The notes under the pieces are model-generated. The model had not been told where the DNA came from, did not search any database, and saw only the letters and a list, made by a program, of their open reading frames with translations. The position numbers and the translations under genes were made by a program. A stretch of 64,000 nucleotides of DNA, taken from contig NC_058189.1 in assembly GCF_907165205.1 (NCBI RefSeq), positions 44,108,270 to 44,172,269 on the forward strand, written 5' to 3'. Source of the stretch: Coccinella septempunctata. Lineage: Eukaryota; Arthropoda; Insecta; Coleoptera; Coccinellidae. Below, piece after piece: positions 1 through 11,901 of the stretch (the stretch's first letter is position 1; each line of letters starts with the position of its first letter).

Positions 1-1954
1 AGAAATCGACGCCCACTGCGATGTAATACTCATTCATAAAAGCCCTGTAGTTTGTTCATATCCTTAAGCATTATATTCTAGTATGATATTCAGGAGGAGC
101 ACAAAGTAATTCGAAACAGGGCCGTTGCCAGGGGATAGGCAGTGTGGGGTGTTACATACACCGAGAAAAAAATTTGAATATGACAAATAGAAATTGTGAC
201 TTGCTATAGGCACAAAGAACTTTTTTTATTTGCTACAAGTATACGTGTTTCCTGACACAAAGTAACTTATCATAACTAAGCAAAGGTACTTGCAGTTCGT
301 ATTTCATTTTTATTCAGAATAAATGACTTTATTGACATGATCCAAGTATCATGTGTTACTTGATAGGATATTGAGCTCATTTACTGCAACTAAAAAAGTT
401 GTTCGGCGCAAGTAACAGTTGAATGTACACTAAACATAATTTTTTTATAGTTCAAGTATATTTGTCACTTGCAGTTAGTGAGAACCTATGTCTGTAACAC
501 GTCACTTTTTCACTCAGATCTCATAAATAGTTTGTGTTGGTAATTAACTTTTTTGTTCACGATAAGAGTCACTATTACTTACCGTAGGTACATACGGTCA
601 CTATCGTGAGTACACAGTTATAAGTACTCAACATCATCTATTATAAGAGACACTGTTACTCACCTTAAGTACAAATTGCTACATACTTCCAGTATTTTTT
701 TTGTGCTTAAGGGGTGAAAGCGGTATAAATTTCACTCCCTAATTTTTTTTTATTAACTCATTCTTAAAAGTTATATATTTGAAATCGCTATCATATTATT
801 GCAACATATATTAAATAAAATCAGTCGAGAAAGGTGTATCTCTGTATACCATCTGAGTTAATGAAAAAGAAAATTATAAATGGGAGGAATATTAATACAG
901 CGATCACTTTTGGAGTAAAAACCAATTAAGGAAGTACTAGAACCTCATCAATTAAATACTATACTTTTTTAACATTATATATTATTTTGAATGCTATAGC
1001 TCTTTGAGTGAATATTGATGTTTGCCTGTTTATTTTCGTATACAAAGCAAACTTCATGACGCATATAAATATATTGGAAAGTATATAATAAGAAATAAAA
1101 ATAACGATTCAACTCTTATATTTTTGTATACATTTTTATACAGAAAAGTAAATTTCACTGCTGAAGATTGTAATGAAAAATATACGTTAACATCTCAAGT
1201 AGGAATTGTAGTTTATATAATGTTATAATAAAACATAAATAACAATCAACCTATGTCCTACGAGTAAATATATAAATTTCTCTAATGTTTGTTAGCACCG
1301 ACTAATTTGAGGAAAATATGTCAAGTCAAGTTCAAACTTACATAAATAATAATTTCGTTTTACCTTTCGCAAAACTCTTTATATTTCGCTTTGAATACAA
1401 GGTATGGCCCTTTTTTAGTGAATATCTCCTTAATTGTGTCCTCGTCGAGGAGCTTGAAACTCAAATCATTTATTTCTTGATCTGAAAAATTATATATAAG
1501 AAATAATTCTTGCATATATAGATAGGTACATATATTAAATTTGGACTAAGCTGCTCCTGTCACACTTTTCTTGATCATTAAAAAATATATTTCTCACTAT
1601 TAGTTGGATCGTAACTTCTATGTACCTTATGTAACTGATGCACATGCAATACAATATATAATAGGAATAAAAATTAAATGGCTCTTCCTAATGAAAAAAG
1701 CTTGAGAATTCAAAACACTATGAAGATAATAGCTTGAGAGACTAATCCGAGGTTTTGGTGCGGAAGACCACTTGAGTGAATCATCTTTTTTTGCGTGAAT
1801 ACCTTATGCATTGTCGAGTGCATTGTGCATTATTGAGTATATACACAATAATACACAATAAATTATATTCAAAAACTAAAAATATTGACTTACTTCTCAA
1901 TTTTTCCACATACTCTTTGAATCCCCATCGTTTGAGGATTTCTTCGTAATCCAT
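1..1954 (-). CDS. 5' part of a spliced gene with a SAM-like domain (partial, runs off left edge)
   Basis: Three small exons join in phase. Exon 1 is 1954-1894 (ATG, 20 codons plus 1 nt, then donor GTAAGT). Exon 2 is 1481-1364 (acceptor TTTTCAG, donor GTAAAA). Exon 3 is 44-1 (acceptor CTACAG) and continues outside the window. The joined product begins MDYEEILKRWGFKEYVEKLR, passes NDLSFKLLDEDTIKEIF and KKGPYLVFKAKYKEF, and goes on to NEYYIAVGVDF. About 74 residues are visible. Residues of roughly 5-62 look like a five-helix sterile alpha motif: W-G-F-x-x-Y start, an L-L-x-E-D-x-I-K-E-I helix, and a G-P-x-L-x-F final helix. SAM domains mediate protein-protein or RNA contacts; the rest of the protein is not visible, so the function is unknown. 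Introns are 412 and 1319 bp; the larger holds only AT-rich sequence with repeated CAAGTAACTT-like words. Splice phases and domain continuity make this the best-supported host gene; exon 3 is the least certain. Confidence 0.72.
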
Positions 1955-2347
1955 TTTAGCACATAAAACAAGCACAAAATATTCTGTAAAGTCTGTAAAG
2001 GGTGAAAGAATTTATTATAAATCGGATCATAACTATTGAAGTTATATCATATATCGCGGCATACTTAGACTTGGTTACTATATTCGTTGAATTTCGAATC
2101 CCTACTTTGTAGCCAAATCTAAGTATGCCGAGATATAATATGATATAATATAACCTACCCACACGACCCGGCGGCGGCGCACTACTTTTCGAGATCCACG
2201 ATTCCACGATAATTCGTTTAACCCGCAGACGCGTTGGCTTCTGACCGCTGAATGATGCACACTGCACAGATGCGTTAATCTTTGGATGTACCGATCTTCA
2301 AAGGGAATAACTGCTTCGGGTTCGTATCGGCTCAAGTCGGTTAACAT
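1955..2347 (-). promoter_or_regulatory. Possible 5' leader/promoter region of the SAM-like gene
   Basis: Directly upstream of the start codon lies an unusually CpG-rich patch (2160-2345, with GGCGGCGGCGC-type sequence) in an otherwise AT-rich window. On the minus strand a possible donor (GTAGGT, near 2150) and acceptor (TTTACAG, near 1993) would allow a non-coding first exon spliced just before the ATG. Short open frames here have no recognisable domain. The promoter role is inferred from position and composition only. Confidence 0.25.
2044..2144. repeat. Imperfect 35-bp inverted repeat (hairpin)
   Basis: Two arms of about 35 bp (2044-2078 and 2109-2144) share CGGCATACTTAGA and its complement, separated by about 30 bp. 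It looks like a small snap-back insertion in the 5' region of the SAM-like gene. Confidence 0.7.
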
Positions 2348-4947
2348 CCGAATATTTTTTACACTTATTACAGTCTACCCCAAGTCAAGGTTTCAATGTA
2401 GCAAATAACTTTGTTATTTAGGGCTGATAAAAATACGTAACTGAAAAAGTAGCTTGCTATAAGTTGAGCCATTATTTGGCATCTATACGCAGCGTATTTA
2501 TCAACAACAAACAGAATTTAAATATCAGTGCTATTTGGATTCAATAAATTTTGATGTTGAACTGAGACAAAAAGTTACTTCTAACTATTAAAAATTTTTA
2601 GATGAACGTGTTTGTTAACGATAAATATATGATTATCTGCAGCACATGAAGGTTCACTTATCGCGTATGAAAATTTATTTAGCTTGAGTAAAAAGTAGTC
2701 AAGTAAAAAAAGTTACTTGTAACTTTTTTCTCAGTGTAGGACGCCAAGCTTTTGAGGCGACAATTTGAGCATGAACAAACTAAAATTTTACATATTTAGC
2801 AATTCAAAGTTCGAATAAAAAATCAATTCAGTCAGGAACAAGGGGAAGATCGTTAGATGAAATCATCAATGTTACTTTTGATATCCCAGTCAGCCTGGGT
2901 ATTCATCCAGTGCAACGGCCACTTTCCTTTTTTACGGGTTATTTAAATTAAAGTTCCTCAAGTTGGCTGGTTCCCCTTTGATGAACGTCACCCACCGTTG
3001 TTCGTTTTTTGGGACGCCTTCTATGATATTACAGAAATGATTTTTAGTTTCAGTTTTCGAATCCTAATTCAAAATGTTGGTTTAACAGGGAGGTGTGAAA
3101 TACTTGGGAAGCCATTCTATTTCAATTTCACATATCTATTCCGAAGAAATAAATTGTTTTCCTATTTCATATAACAATTAATTAATAATCATATCGTTTG
3201 TGCAATAAAATTTTATTTTTTCAGGACTCTTTTATGTTTCTTCCGATAACCACGAAATTAAAAAACAAGAAGAAAAAAATTGTGGGATTCCATTTTCGGT
3301 GAGCTATTCAAGGAGCACACGCATGGTAGGTATATATTTGTATATAGTTGTATGGGTTGAAGAAAAACGCTGAATTTCATTTCCAGAAAACGAGGGCAAT
3401 TAAAAATTAATTGACGTGTTTCAGCGTCTTCATTTTGAGTTATTGGTAAGGAATTCTAATTTTATTTCAGACTTATGTCTTACCCTGTATAGATAATGGT
3501 ATGTCTACGAGATCCATTTTAATAGACCGATTCGCCTAAAAAAAAACAAAAAAGAATGAATTCAAAAATACAACGGCCAAAAACGGAGTGTCAAAAAAGG
3601 TACCATCCTCAACATCTCGGCCCCCATGTAAAATCAGAAAAAATTCAAGAAGAGGTAAATTATCGTTCGTAGGGGAACATTCTATATGATGGAGTTGAGC
3701 AATATCTTTTTGAAAATGCTTGACCTTTTCTATTAGTAGTAGAGTAGAATAGTCAAAACAGCAAGAGCTCTCCAGAGGAAAAAATCTAACGCTGTCAAGT
3801 CTGAGAAATGTGGTGGCCAGTCAATTGGCCCTCTCCAGGAAATGATATGTGAGCCATTTCCTCAATAAATTTGAATGCATATATCCATCCTTACAAGTTG
3901 ATTTCCTTAACTTAATATTGGTTGATTACCCATTATTAACTTATTACTATTATCGCATCTATTATTTCTTCAAGCAGATTTGAGTAAGTATCATGAGTAA
4001 AGTATTCTTCAATTAATATACAAACTCATATTCACTTCCAACTAGAAGGAACTCACCCTTATTACTTTCATCCAATGAGGCAATGACTCACTTATCGTTT
4101 CCAAAAGAAATGGATTGGTAAAAGAAGGATAATTGAATGGTCACCACGCTCCCCAAAATTGACACCTTTAGATTTTTCCCTCTGGGGTCATTTGAAGTAG
4201 GTTGTGTATAAAATACAGCTCGAGATGTAGAATTGAAAGTGAGAATAGGCTTTCCAATACACTTTTCAAAACTATTGTAACTAGTCCTACTTCCGATTCG
4301 GGATTTTAGGGGTAGTTCTCATCATTTTCACATAATATATGTGTTTTCTTGAGCCTTATGATATTCATAAATCACTTGTGATTAATGAATCATTATTCAC
4401 CGATTTTCTACTGATCATTAATTAATCACAGTTTATACTCAGAATCACAGACAGAAGTACTCAACACAGATAGCAATAGTGAAATGGTGAAAGTTGCCAC
4501 AGCCAGTAATGCCAGTATTGGGTTATTGAAATGTATAGATACATATTTTATTGAAAAAAGGGTGAGATATTATTGAAATTATCTTTTCCTAATGATGGAT
4601 GAAGTAAAATATGCTCTTTCATAGAGAGATAGATAAATCTTCCCTATTTCTTTTATTTATTCACATCCGAAGATGAAGCTCATTGTGAACACAACGTTGA
4701 ATTATGTGAGTATTATTTTTTGTTTGTTTTTTTCAGTAAAAGATCTTCAATAAGAGTAAAGTGTTGGTCTCGCCCGAAGTTGGTTACTAAGCATTACTTG
4801 CTCAAGCAAAAGACTTGAGAGGGGTCTACACCGTTACAGTGGTCAGTTCAAAAATAGAAAATGAATATCTTACGTCATAAACCACTTATTTATATGGGGT
4901 TTTCATTATAATTCAATTCAATCAGTTCGTCAACTCGGAAAGTCAGA
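2348..4947. other. AT-rich intergenic DNA, nothing recognised
   Basis: No coding frame, RNA gene or clear repeat boundary. There are short A/T runs and a possible old element end with ACCCTGTATA near 3482. The word GAGGGGTCTACA at 4809 recurs at 14854, probably marking the edge of a dispersed repeat. Confidence 0.5.
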
Positions 4948-5291
4948 AATATTTTTTTTCTACAAGCGTGCGCGTTCAACCTTTTTCCCGCACGCATTTC
5001 AAGTTGCAAAGAGTCACTTTTCCAAAACGTGCGGGAAAAACGCCTGCTATTTCTTTCCCGCACGCATTTGCGTGCGGAAATGGATTAGCAGGGGTTTTTC
5101 CCGCACGCAAATCTTATAGAATAAATTAAATTCTATCATGTCTCTATGCACCGAACGTCAACGATGAGTAACCCATGGTAACGACATGCAGAATTACGTC
5201 TGTCATTTTATATGAATTAATCAAATGAGATATGATCTGTATCGTGCAATTGATATATTTATATATTTCAAGCGCTTGTAGAAAAAATATT
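4948..5291. repeat. MITE-like element with GTGCGGGAAA internal repeats
   Basis: The ends are inverted copies of a sequence containing TTTTCTACAAGCG (4948-4967 and 5273-5291). Inside, the word CCCGCACGCA and its complement occur several times in both orientations, giving many possible hairpins. A second, shorter relative lies at 30301-30470. No ORF; probably a non-autonomous element. Confidence 0.6.
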
Positions 5292-5303
5292 GTTCCTAAC
5301 TCT

Positions 5304-5402
5304 TGCGGAAAGTGTCTTGCCCGCACTCAACTGCTTACCCGAACTCTGCTTCGCATCGTTCGGGCAACGGCAGTTTCGTGCGGGCAAGTATCACTTTCCG
5401 CA
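5304..5402. repeat. Compound GC-rich hairpin
   Basis: Outer arms TGCGGAAAGTG and CACTTTCCGCA, then CTTGCCCGCAC and GTGCGGGCAAG, then a smaller CGAAC/GTTCG pair nest in one long hairpin. It abuts the preceding MITE and uses the same GCGGG vocabulary, so it may belong to the same family. Confidence 0.65.
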
Positions 5403-5489
5403 CTTGATAGGAAAAAAACCATATTCGTCAAAAGGAAAAAAAAATTCATTGAAGAATAAATATTCATTCATGTTATCAACTTTGTAAGG

Positions 5490-5770
5490 TGCAATTATCT
5501 CTTCTAGGGGTTTCTACATGAAAAATCTTTCGAAAAGTCCCACCATTGGCTAGAATTCGTATCCTGGTGAAATTGAAAAAAGATGTTCGTTAAGTGCTGC
5601 CATCTTTTTTACGAAAGTGGAAACTATTGCAATATCCGTAACTTATACCAATCGTTCATGTGTTCCGGCAAAACCCCATATTCTGGTAGTCTTTCCCCCC
5701 TTACGGTTTCTACGTATGGCGAGAAAGTCCCGTGGTATAAACTCGTCCTAAGTATAATATTCTATTGAAA
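5490..5770 (+). repeat. Dispersed repeat, copy 1 (partner at 15520-15770)
   Basis: Shares long stretches with 15520-15770, for example GGTGCAATTATCTC, TATCCTGGTGAAATTGAAAA and GAGAAAGTCCCGTGGTATAA, in the same order and orientation. Non-coding; class unknown. Confidence 0.7.
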
Positions 5771-6741
5771 GGCCAAACTGAAATGCCTGTACAAATTTGC
5801 CAATTGCAAAACTTATTCTTCAAAATTTCAACTGGACCCAACAAGGCAGTCTTCCATAGAAAGTTCAGGTCGCACCTGAACTATTGGCGACCTCGTCTTC
5901 TAAGATAAAATCTAAATTAAAACAAAATTATACAGAAACTGATCTTCTCCATTCAATGACTCGATTGTCAAGTTCAATTTTACCTATGCACGTACACGCA
6001 TATAACCTGAGGCAAGGTCTCCTCCATCTTTCGTCGACGTAACTGATACTCATGTTATGATAAACCGTGGAGTGCTGAATGCATCTCCAACCATGTAATT
6101 ATTGAAGGTCACCATCACTCGGGTACCAGTCGATCGGAAAAACGTAACACCAAGCCGGAACTGTGAATGCGACTTCATTACAGATCTTTCACCGAGTGTA
6201 ATTCGAAATGCTTCACGAGGTCACGAAAAAATGAAATTGAGCATTAAATTGAATCAATTTTCTTCATTTATAAAAGTTCAGTAGTCGGATTGCATATACC
6301 CTACTGAGCAAAATATTGGCTCTACAAGTTACTGACCTTCATTTGATGAAAACGCAAATGACAAAAGGATCATAACTTATGTGCTGATTATATTCAGCAA
6401 TGTTCGGCAGAATTTTTTATCTGCTTCTTCGTGAAAGAAAAGTTTTCTATTCTCAAAGTGGACAAATATACTCTATGTGTCTATCTCGTATCTAATTATA
6501 ATAATGAATTTAACATGATAGGCCGAAGCTCGAAATATTAATCTGAATACCTTCTTGAATATTGAAGCTTCTGGAAAATTGAAGCTGCATATCCAGAAAT
6601 AACGTGCGTTGATTCTCTATAACGCGCATATAATAAGGGTAGATGTGACCGATTATTTCTTGTATTTTATGGGTCTATCTTTCTGTATTATGGATAATTT
6701 TATGATTTTCCCCATCTTTTCAGTTAATCGTAACTTATGAA
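5771..6741. other. Intergenic, nothing recognised
   Basis: AT-rich, with only short unsupported frames. No repeat structure that I could define. Confidence 0.5.
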
Positions 6742-6960
6742 CCACCCAACATATTTTTGTAATATTTGGCTTATACATTCTCCGTCCTCTGAGGGGTCTT
6801 TTTTCCAGGTCCGGACTGAAAAAAGTTAATTAGTAGGTTTTAAGTCGAAACAATATTCTGTATGTTAATATTTCAAAAATTTTTTTACAAATTTGGAAAG
6901 ACCGAAAAAAAATGAGTTTAACTGAATATTGTTGGTTTTTCCGCATACAAGTTTTTCAAT
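6742..6960 (+). repeat. Dispersed repeat with TCCGGxCTGAAAAAA core, copy 1
   Basis: A core including CTTATACATTCTCC, GTCCGGACTGAAAAAAGTTA and TTTTAAGTCGAAACAA recurs at 57480-57660 (same strand) and 60755-60900 (opposite strand). The 60.75-kb copy starts at a TATACAGGGT-type end. Non-coding old element. Confidence 0.6.
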
Positions 6961-8419
6961 TTTCAAACTGATTCAAATCTAGATGATTCGTTAATGAGGT
7001 GGCAGATAATTGAAAAAACAAATTAATTGCCTCTGCAAAATGGCATTTTTCCAGTTTTATTCCAGGTGAAATCATCAATCCTTTCTATTTTCTTAATTAC
7101 TGGATCCCAACTTCAGCCAGAAAGAAAATATCGTCTCTTGAAGCATACGATGAAACTGGACCAATTTGCACCAATTCCCTTAGCTGACCAATAAACCATT
7201 ACTAGTCTTTTTGATCGCTTATATTCATAGTACAACCAGTCCGGCCCAGTTCCTTCTGGAAAGTGCGAGAAGACGCGGGAAAGTTTCCAGGGCCTAGATA
7301 AGACCAGCGGAGGAGCAGGACAAGACAGTACAGATTTTAGAGCCAGTGGAAATAGTAGTGGCATAGTTAGTACCTATGTGTAATAAAATAGTCTTTATCA
7401 GTCGGACGTTTCAATCAAGTGAAGAAAATGTTACATTAGGAACGAGACCCTATGACGTCCAGTCTCTCATCTATGTAGTGTTAAAAATCAATTATTTTCA
7501 TCCGGCCATTCTTGAGAGCCGTTTGTCACCATGCTAAATAGCTTATTTATTAATCCGAAAGCGGAATATGAAAACATAAAACAAGATTTTATATACCTCT
7601 AGATCTTGTATACAAATTGCGAACATTTTATACTCTGAGGGCCGGTTTATTCACCTATCGCTACGGCTATTGGACAGTTTGAAGATAGTTCTATTGAACT
7701 ATCCAACCCTGATCGTTCAGAAACATATAATAATCGATATTTCTTCAGTTAGTAGCAAAACAATGAATGGCTATGAATATACCCAAAATAGGGTGGTCAT
7801 TAAATTCAGCAAACGAAAGTTTTCGAACACTTTACAGAGAGGATCCGGCCCTTAACCTTGAACTTGAACCCAATCTGCGCGCGCTTCTGTGGTGTGAATC
7901 TTAAATATTGAGAACTGAAATTAGTACTAAATAAGCGTGCAAGGTCTGGAACTCCTAACTCAGTATAAAATAACTAACGTAAAAATAAATCTTGGGACTT
8001 GAAATTTTCAGGTTAGATTTTATTTCCGAAGACGCCAGTTCATTGATAGACTCATTTCTCAATATGGTTTCTTAGAAGCTGAAAGTATCGAATATTATTT
8101 TGAATTATCAATATACCTATATCCATAACATTCTTCGATATAAAAATCAACAAATGTTATTAAATAGATCAAACTAGCCAACCACCATCACTTCCTAGGA
8201 TGGTCATCGAGGAAACATTCAATACGATGCTGGGAAAAAAGTAAGATTGGTAAAGGAAAATCCCACAAACCCAAAAGAAATACCATTAAATTGTATATAG
8301 TATGGCACCAAATGCTCGCCACTATCATCAGAAATGTTGCGATGCAATCTAAGAGTAAGTATCATGTCATAATTCCAAGATGGTATGGGAGTGCCGAAGA
8401 AAACTCAACGAAAGAATAA
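6961..8419. other. Intergenic, nothing recognised
   Basis: No convincing coding frame or repeat. The 83-codon minus-strand frame at 7113-7364 has no recognisable domain or splice context. Confidence 0.5.
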
Positions 8420-8830
8420 CTAGTCTGGGTTCCTGATGAATCAAAGGTAATAAGGGGGCCGGCCATCACACATTTCTACGAGATGAGCATGAACTCTTTT
8501 CATTGACACGGAACTTTTCGGAGGTGAAGGAAAATGATCCTGCAGGAAAAAGGAATTTCCTGAGGCTGATTCGTTTCTTTGGATCTTGAGCACTTAAAGA
8601 TCATAAAATTATAAGGTGCATCATTACATCCAGTGGCATTGCCACCTCAGGAATCACCTTATGAGAATGGGTACAGCGGAAACTGACGAGTGCAGATTCT
8701 GTAGAAAGGAGTAAGAAACTCAGGATCACCTGGGTACAGAAAGCCTCGCCATTGCAGGCAAACCAGAAAAATATTTGAACGAGAAGCTGGTGGGAGCGAG
8801 AAGGTAACCTCCTCAAAGCCATCCCAGATG
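8420..8830 (+). pseudogene. 3' remnant of an RNase H-bearing LINE
   Basis: Translating in shifting frames gives LVWVPDESKVIRG near 8420, which matches the RNase H signature LVWVPGHSG..GNE. Then from about 8620 comes HCHLRNHLMRMGTAETDECR followed by FCRKE*ETQDHL, the C-terminal HLxRMG..xxxxCRFC..E.ET..HL module of I/R1/Jockey-type LINEs. There are several stops and frameshifts, and no RT or endonuclease remains. Downstream sequence to about 9130 (ending near AATAAAGAACAAAC) is probably the old 3' untranslated part. The exact clade cannot be set from so little. Confidence 0.6.
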
Positions 8831-9357
8831 CTGGAGTTCATTAGAACTGGAGCTGGACGGCGAGCTGCAGACAATGAAGTGGCTAAGACCGCTCTGTTAG
8901 AGCGAATTGTAGATGTTAAGGCAGTACAACGCAAGTCCCACCAAACACCTATCAACTCTGGAAGAGCTGTACGACTGAGTTACAACCCAACTTTATCCAC
9001 CAATGTACTGCTTCTGAAACACTGAAGGAGATTTGTTTCAGACTTGTACCTGTTCAATAAAATTTCTGATGCCTCACGCAGGGCTATAGCTAGGGCTGCA
9101 CAGCGTGCATATCCCTATGCTGTTGAATAAAGAACAAACTCCAAGAACTCCTTTTCAGCAAAAATACATACTTCAACGAACTCTGAAATAGTTAGCAACG
9201 CTTTCAGTAAAAGTTATGTATTAAAGGTATTAAAGCACTTATTGTACTTTGATAGACGGAGGGTTTGAATGTGATTTTTTAATACAAGGTGGGCCAAAAG
9301 AGGTTATCCGATGTTGTTTGGCTCTCATTTTTTTTTCTGAATGAAAAACTTCTTTTC

Positions 9358-9572
9358 TGTTTTTTGATTATGTTTATTTGAACCTTTAGAATTTTACTGG
9401 TCAAATCGAGAAGATGATATCGGCCAAATGGGCGCCGTCACAATTGATTCCATTACAGTCTCGTTTTATTTATTTATTTTCTTTCTCACTGAAGTGATGA
9501 AAAATGCCGATATCATATTCTCAATTTGACTAATAAAATTCTTAATGTTCAAATAAACATAATCAAAAAACA
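9358..9572. repeat. Snap-back repeat 1 of a tandem pair
   Basis: Arms of about 70 bp (9358-9428 and 9505-9572) share TGATTATGTTTATTTGAAC and GATATCGGC, and are 85-90% complementary. The loop is about 76 bp. No ORF. Confidence 0.8.
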
Positions 9573-9575
9573 AAA

Positions 9576-9712
9576 GCTGTATTCGGGTTCGAATTTCGGA
9601 CAGTCCGAGAATGGTTCTAGAACTGCGCAGAGGATTCGATACTGGGGCGCAACAGTTGTGCGCAATTCTAGAACAATTCTTGGACTGTCCGAAATTCGAA
9701 CCCGAATACAGC
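9576..9712. repeat. Snap-back repeat 2 of a tandem pair
   Basis: Arms of about 53 bp contain GCTGTATTCGGGTTCGAATT and its complement around a loop of about 30 bp, with only a few mismatches. It begins 4 bp after the preceding hairpin. Short frames across it are artefacts of the palindrome. Confidence 0.85.
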
Positions 9713-9734
9713 CAAAATAGAATCAATTGCCCTG

Positions 9735-9944
9735 GCTTGTCATACCCTATCATCTGGGCATAGTTTTGATTTTGTGAATGTCCACGTTTTAAATCGGGAG
9801 TCTAATTGGTTTAGGCGAGTGTTCAATGAGATGATCTTTATTAATAGAAATCCTAATACTGTTAATTTCCGGTCTGATGTTGGCACCTTGAGTATTGTTC
9901 ATTCGAACTTAATCCAAAAAATTTTGTTGAAACGTAATCGTTAA
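9735..9944 (+). pseudogene. Penelope-like element, C-terminal coding fragment
   Basis: One frame reads GHSFDFVNVHVLNRESNWF, then a basic stretch with FNEMIFINRN, then a segment with VNFRSDVGTLSIVHSNLI, and stops at TAA 9942-9944. This is the tail that follows the GIY-YIG nuclease in Penelope-like ORFs (H-x-FDF, E-S-N, a basic stretch, E-M-I-F-I). The reverse transcriptase and nuclease parts are missing; the twin hairpins sit directly upstream of the break. The non-coding tail runs to about 10400 and carries a hammerhead-like hairpin. Confidence 0.65.
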
Positions 9945-10334
9945 TGCTCGCCTGATCCGCCACTGTACATTCGAACGTTGATTTCGTGTTTTGTGTGTCA
10001 TGTGTGGGTGTTGTTTTTGAGTTTTCTGTATTCAGTTGTTGCACTTGGATGCCTTAATTCTTGTGTTGACCGCGTTGATTCCATGTACATCGATAGTTTT
10101 ACTCCATGTTATGTACACCTATTTTTACGTTAACGTAAAACGACGATTTCCTGTAACGGAATGATTCAATTTTTAATTTTCTTGTATTCCGATGAATTCT
10201 GTAATTGCCATTTTTAGTATTTTTCATGATTGTATCTTTTTATTTTAATGTTTCCTTGTTTCCTGTTCATATATTATCATATATTTTTTATTTGTACCTA
10301 TATTGTTTTGTTATTTATGACTTTTCTCGATTTT

Positions 10335-10373
10335 AGCCTGAAGAAGGCCCAATAAAGGAGCCGAAACTTCGCT
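10335..10373 (+). ncRNA. Hammerhead-like hairpin in PLE 3' tail (10.3 kb)
   Basis: Order: AGC, CTGAAGA (core), one extra A, GGC..GCC stem II with a second interrupted pairing, GAAA, CT, then T-C and GCT. The AGC and GCT flanks can pair as stem I, and TTC before GCT fits the NUH cleavage rule. Hammerhead motifs are known from Penelope-like elements; the extra base after CTGAAGA departs from the canonical core, so activity is not established. Confidence 0.45.
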
Positions 10374-10399
10374 GAAGGAATAGTATTCTTTGTTGTTGT

Positions 10400-11901
10400 T
10401 CCTTGACCGATACCATCAATTTCACCAATGAAATAAATTCGAGTAATGATTTAAAAACTCTTTTCTTAGAACTAGGCAAATTCCAATGAAACTTAAACAA
10501 TCAGAATAAAAAGGGAGGAAAAGAGAGGAAAAACCTTACAATCTCAGCCGGAACTGAGAAAGTGGCGCCCGTCATAAATCTTATTTATGCAGGCTATCAT
10601 CTGCTCAACTCGACTGCATTCATTTCATAATAAAGGGTCACTTTCACCAAAACGAACCAAACAACAGAGCGTCGAACGGTTGTTTTGTTGATTTCCGAAT
10701 GTGTTGACGTAATGCGGAGGCAGTTTGGGATTCCTGGTATATTATCTTCTTTCAACATAATGACTCATTATTGAACCAACAATCAAACAAAGTGTGAATG
10801 TTTGAAACGACGCCGACGGTTGATGAGACTGTTTTTTCAAATGGGTACACTATAGCTTGAAATTATCCACCTGGAGAAATTAGAAGGCAAAAATTATTTT
10901 AATCTAGAACTGAAAAAGAAAAAATTCATTGGTTTGAGCCCTTTCTTTCAAAACCCGAACTTTCTGAAATCCTCAGCTTACTTATTTAGTTGAATAGAGT
11001 TGAAAAAAATCATATAGCCACAAAATTTTCAACGGCCCTTTGGTGTAGCGGTGAAATATCGCCCACTGTTTACTCTATAATCATATAAAAAACGCGTCGT
11101 TAATAAAGGTCACTCAAGAAAAAATGTTCTTGTGCTTTTCTCATGAAAATATAACTTCTCACTTCTCTACGCTTTTATGGAGAAATAGTCTGAGTAGGTA
11201 ACAGATTTTTTTTCTGTGATCAATTTGGCAATTTTGGGACATTCAATACACAAAAAGATGAAAGAAAGATCAATCTTTCAATTCTTAGTTCTGATACAAA
11301 ATATTGAAGGTGTTGATATTTTCACCTCTTCGTAGGTATAACCTTTCGGAATAACGAAAACTGTGGAAAAGTAAAAGATATATATCTAGAGGAAACCGGA
11401 TATGGTTGTCTCACGGGTTGGTTGTCATAACGGTCATAAGAAAAAACTGAACGAAGGATTGAATACATTGATCAGCGTCCTATGACCGAAAGAGTAGCAC
11501 CTTCCTCCCTACTTCATCTGAGTCCGCTCAGAAACGCCCTCAAGGAGACACGTACGCTTCTTTATTTCGCACAGTTCAAGTAATTTTTGGTGCATCTGTT
11601 TCGAATCTCGTAACTATATTGAAATTCAACATATTAACATAGAATATAGTTTGTCGTTATATATTGATGATAAATAAGTATTTGTTAATATCGGTATATT
11701 AATTCTTGAAAAACCATTGTTTGAAATACATTTTAAAAAGTTAGTTTTCTAAAAGTACTTTGGGGCAAGTTGTTCCAGATTTACAGGGGCTAGTTGTCAC
11801 ATGTGACGAAAAAAAATGTAAATCAGCAATTTTATCTTATATGACTTATTCTTTTAGACTTTATCTGTCTTATTTGACCTGAACTTATATTAGATTATAG
11901 G
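10400..11901. other. Intergenic, nothing recognised
   Basis: AT-rich. I see no gene, and no repeat boundary that I could support. Confidence 0.5.

Noticed and set aside
2080..2110. tRNA B-box-like TTCGAATCC near the 2.1-kb hairpin
   Set aside because: No A box or cloverleaf could be drawn around it.
9526..9753. Frames on both strands with identical peptide GSNFGQSxN
   Set aside because: Produced by the palindrome at 9576-9712, which reads the same on both strands.
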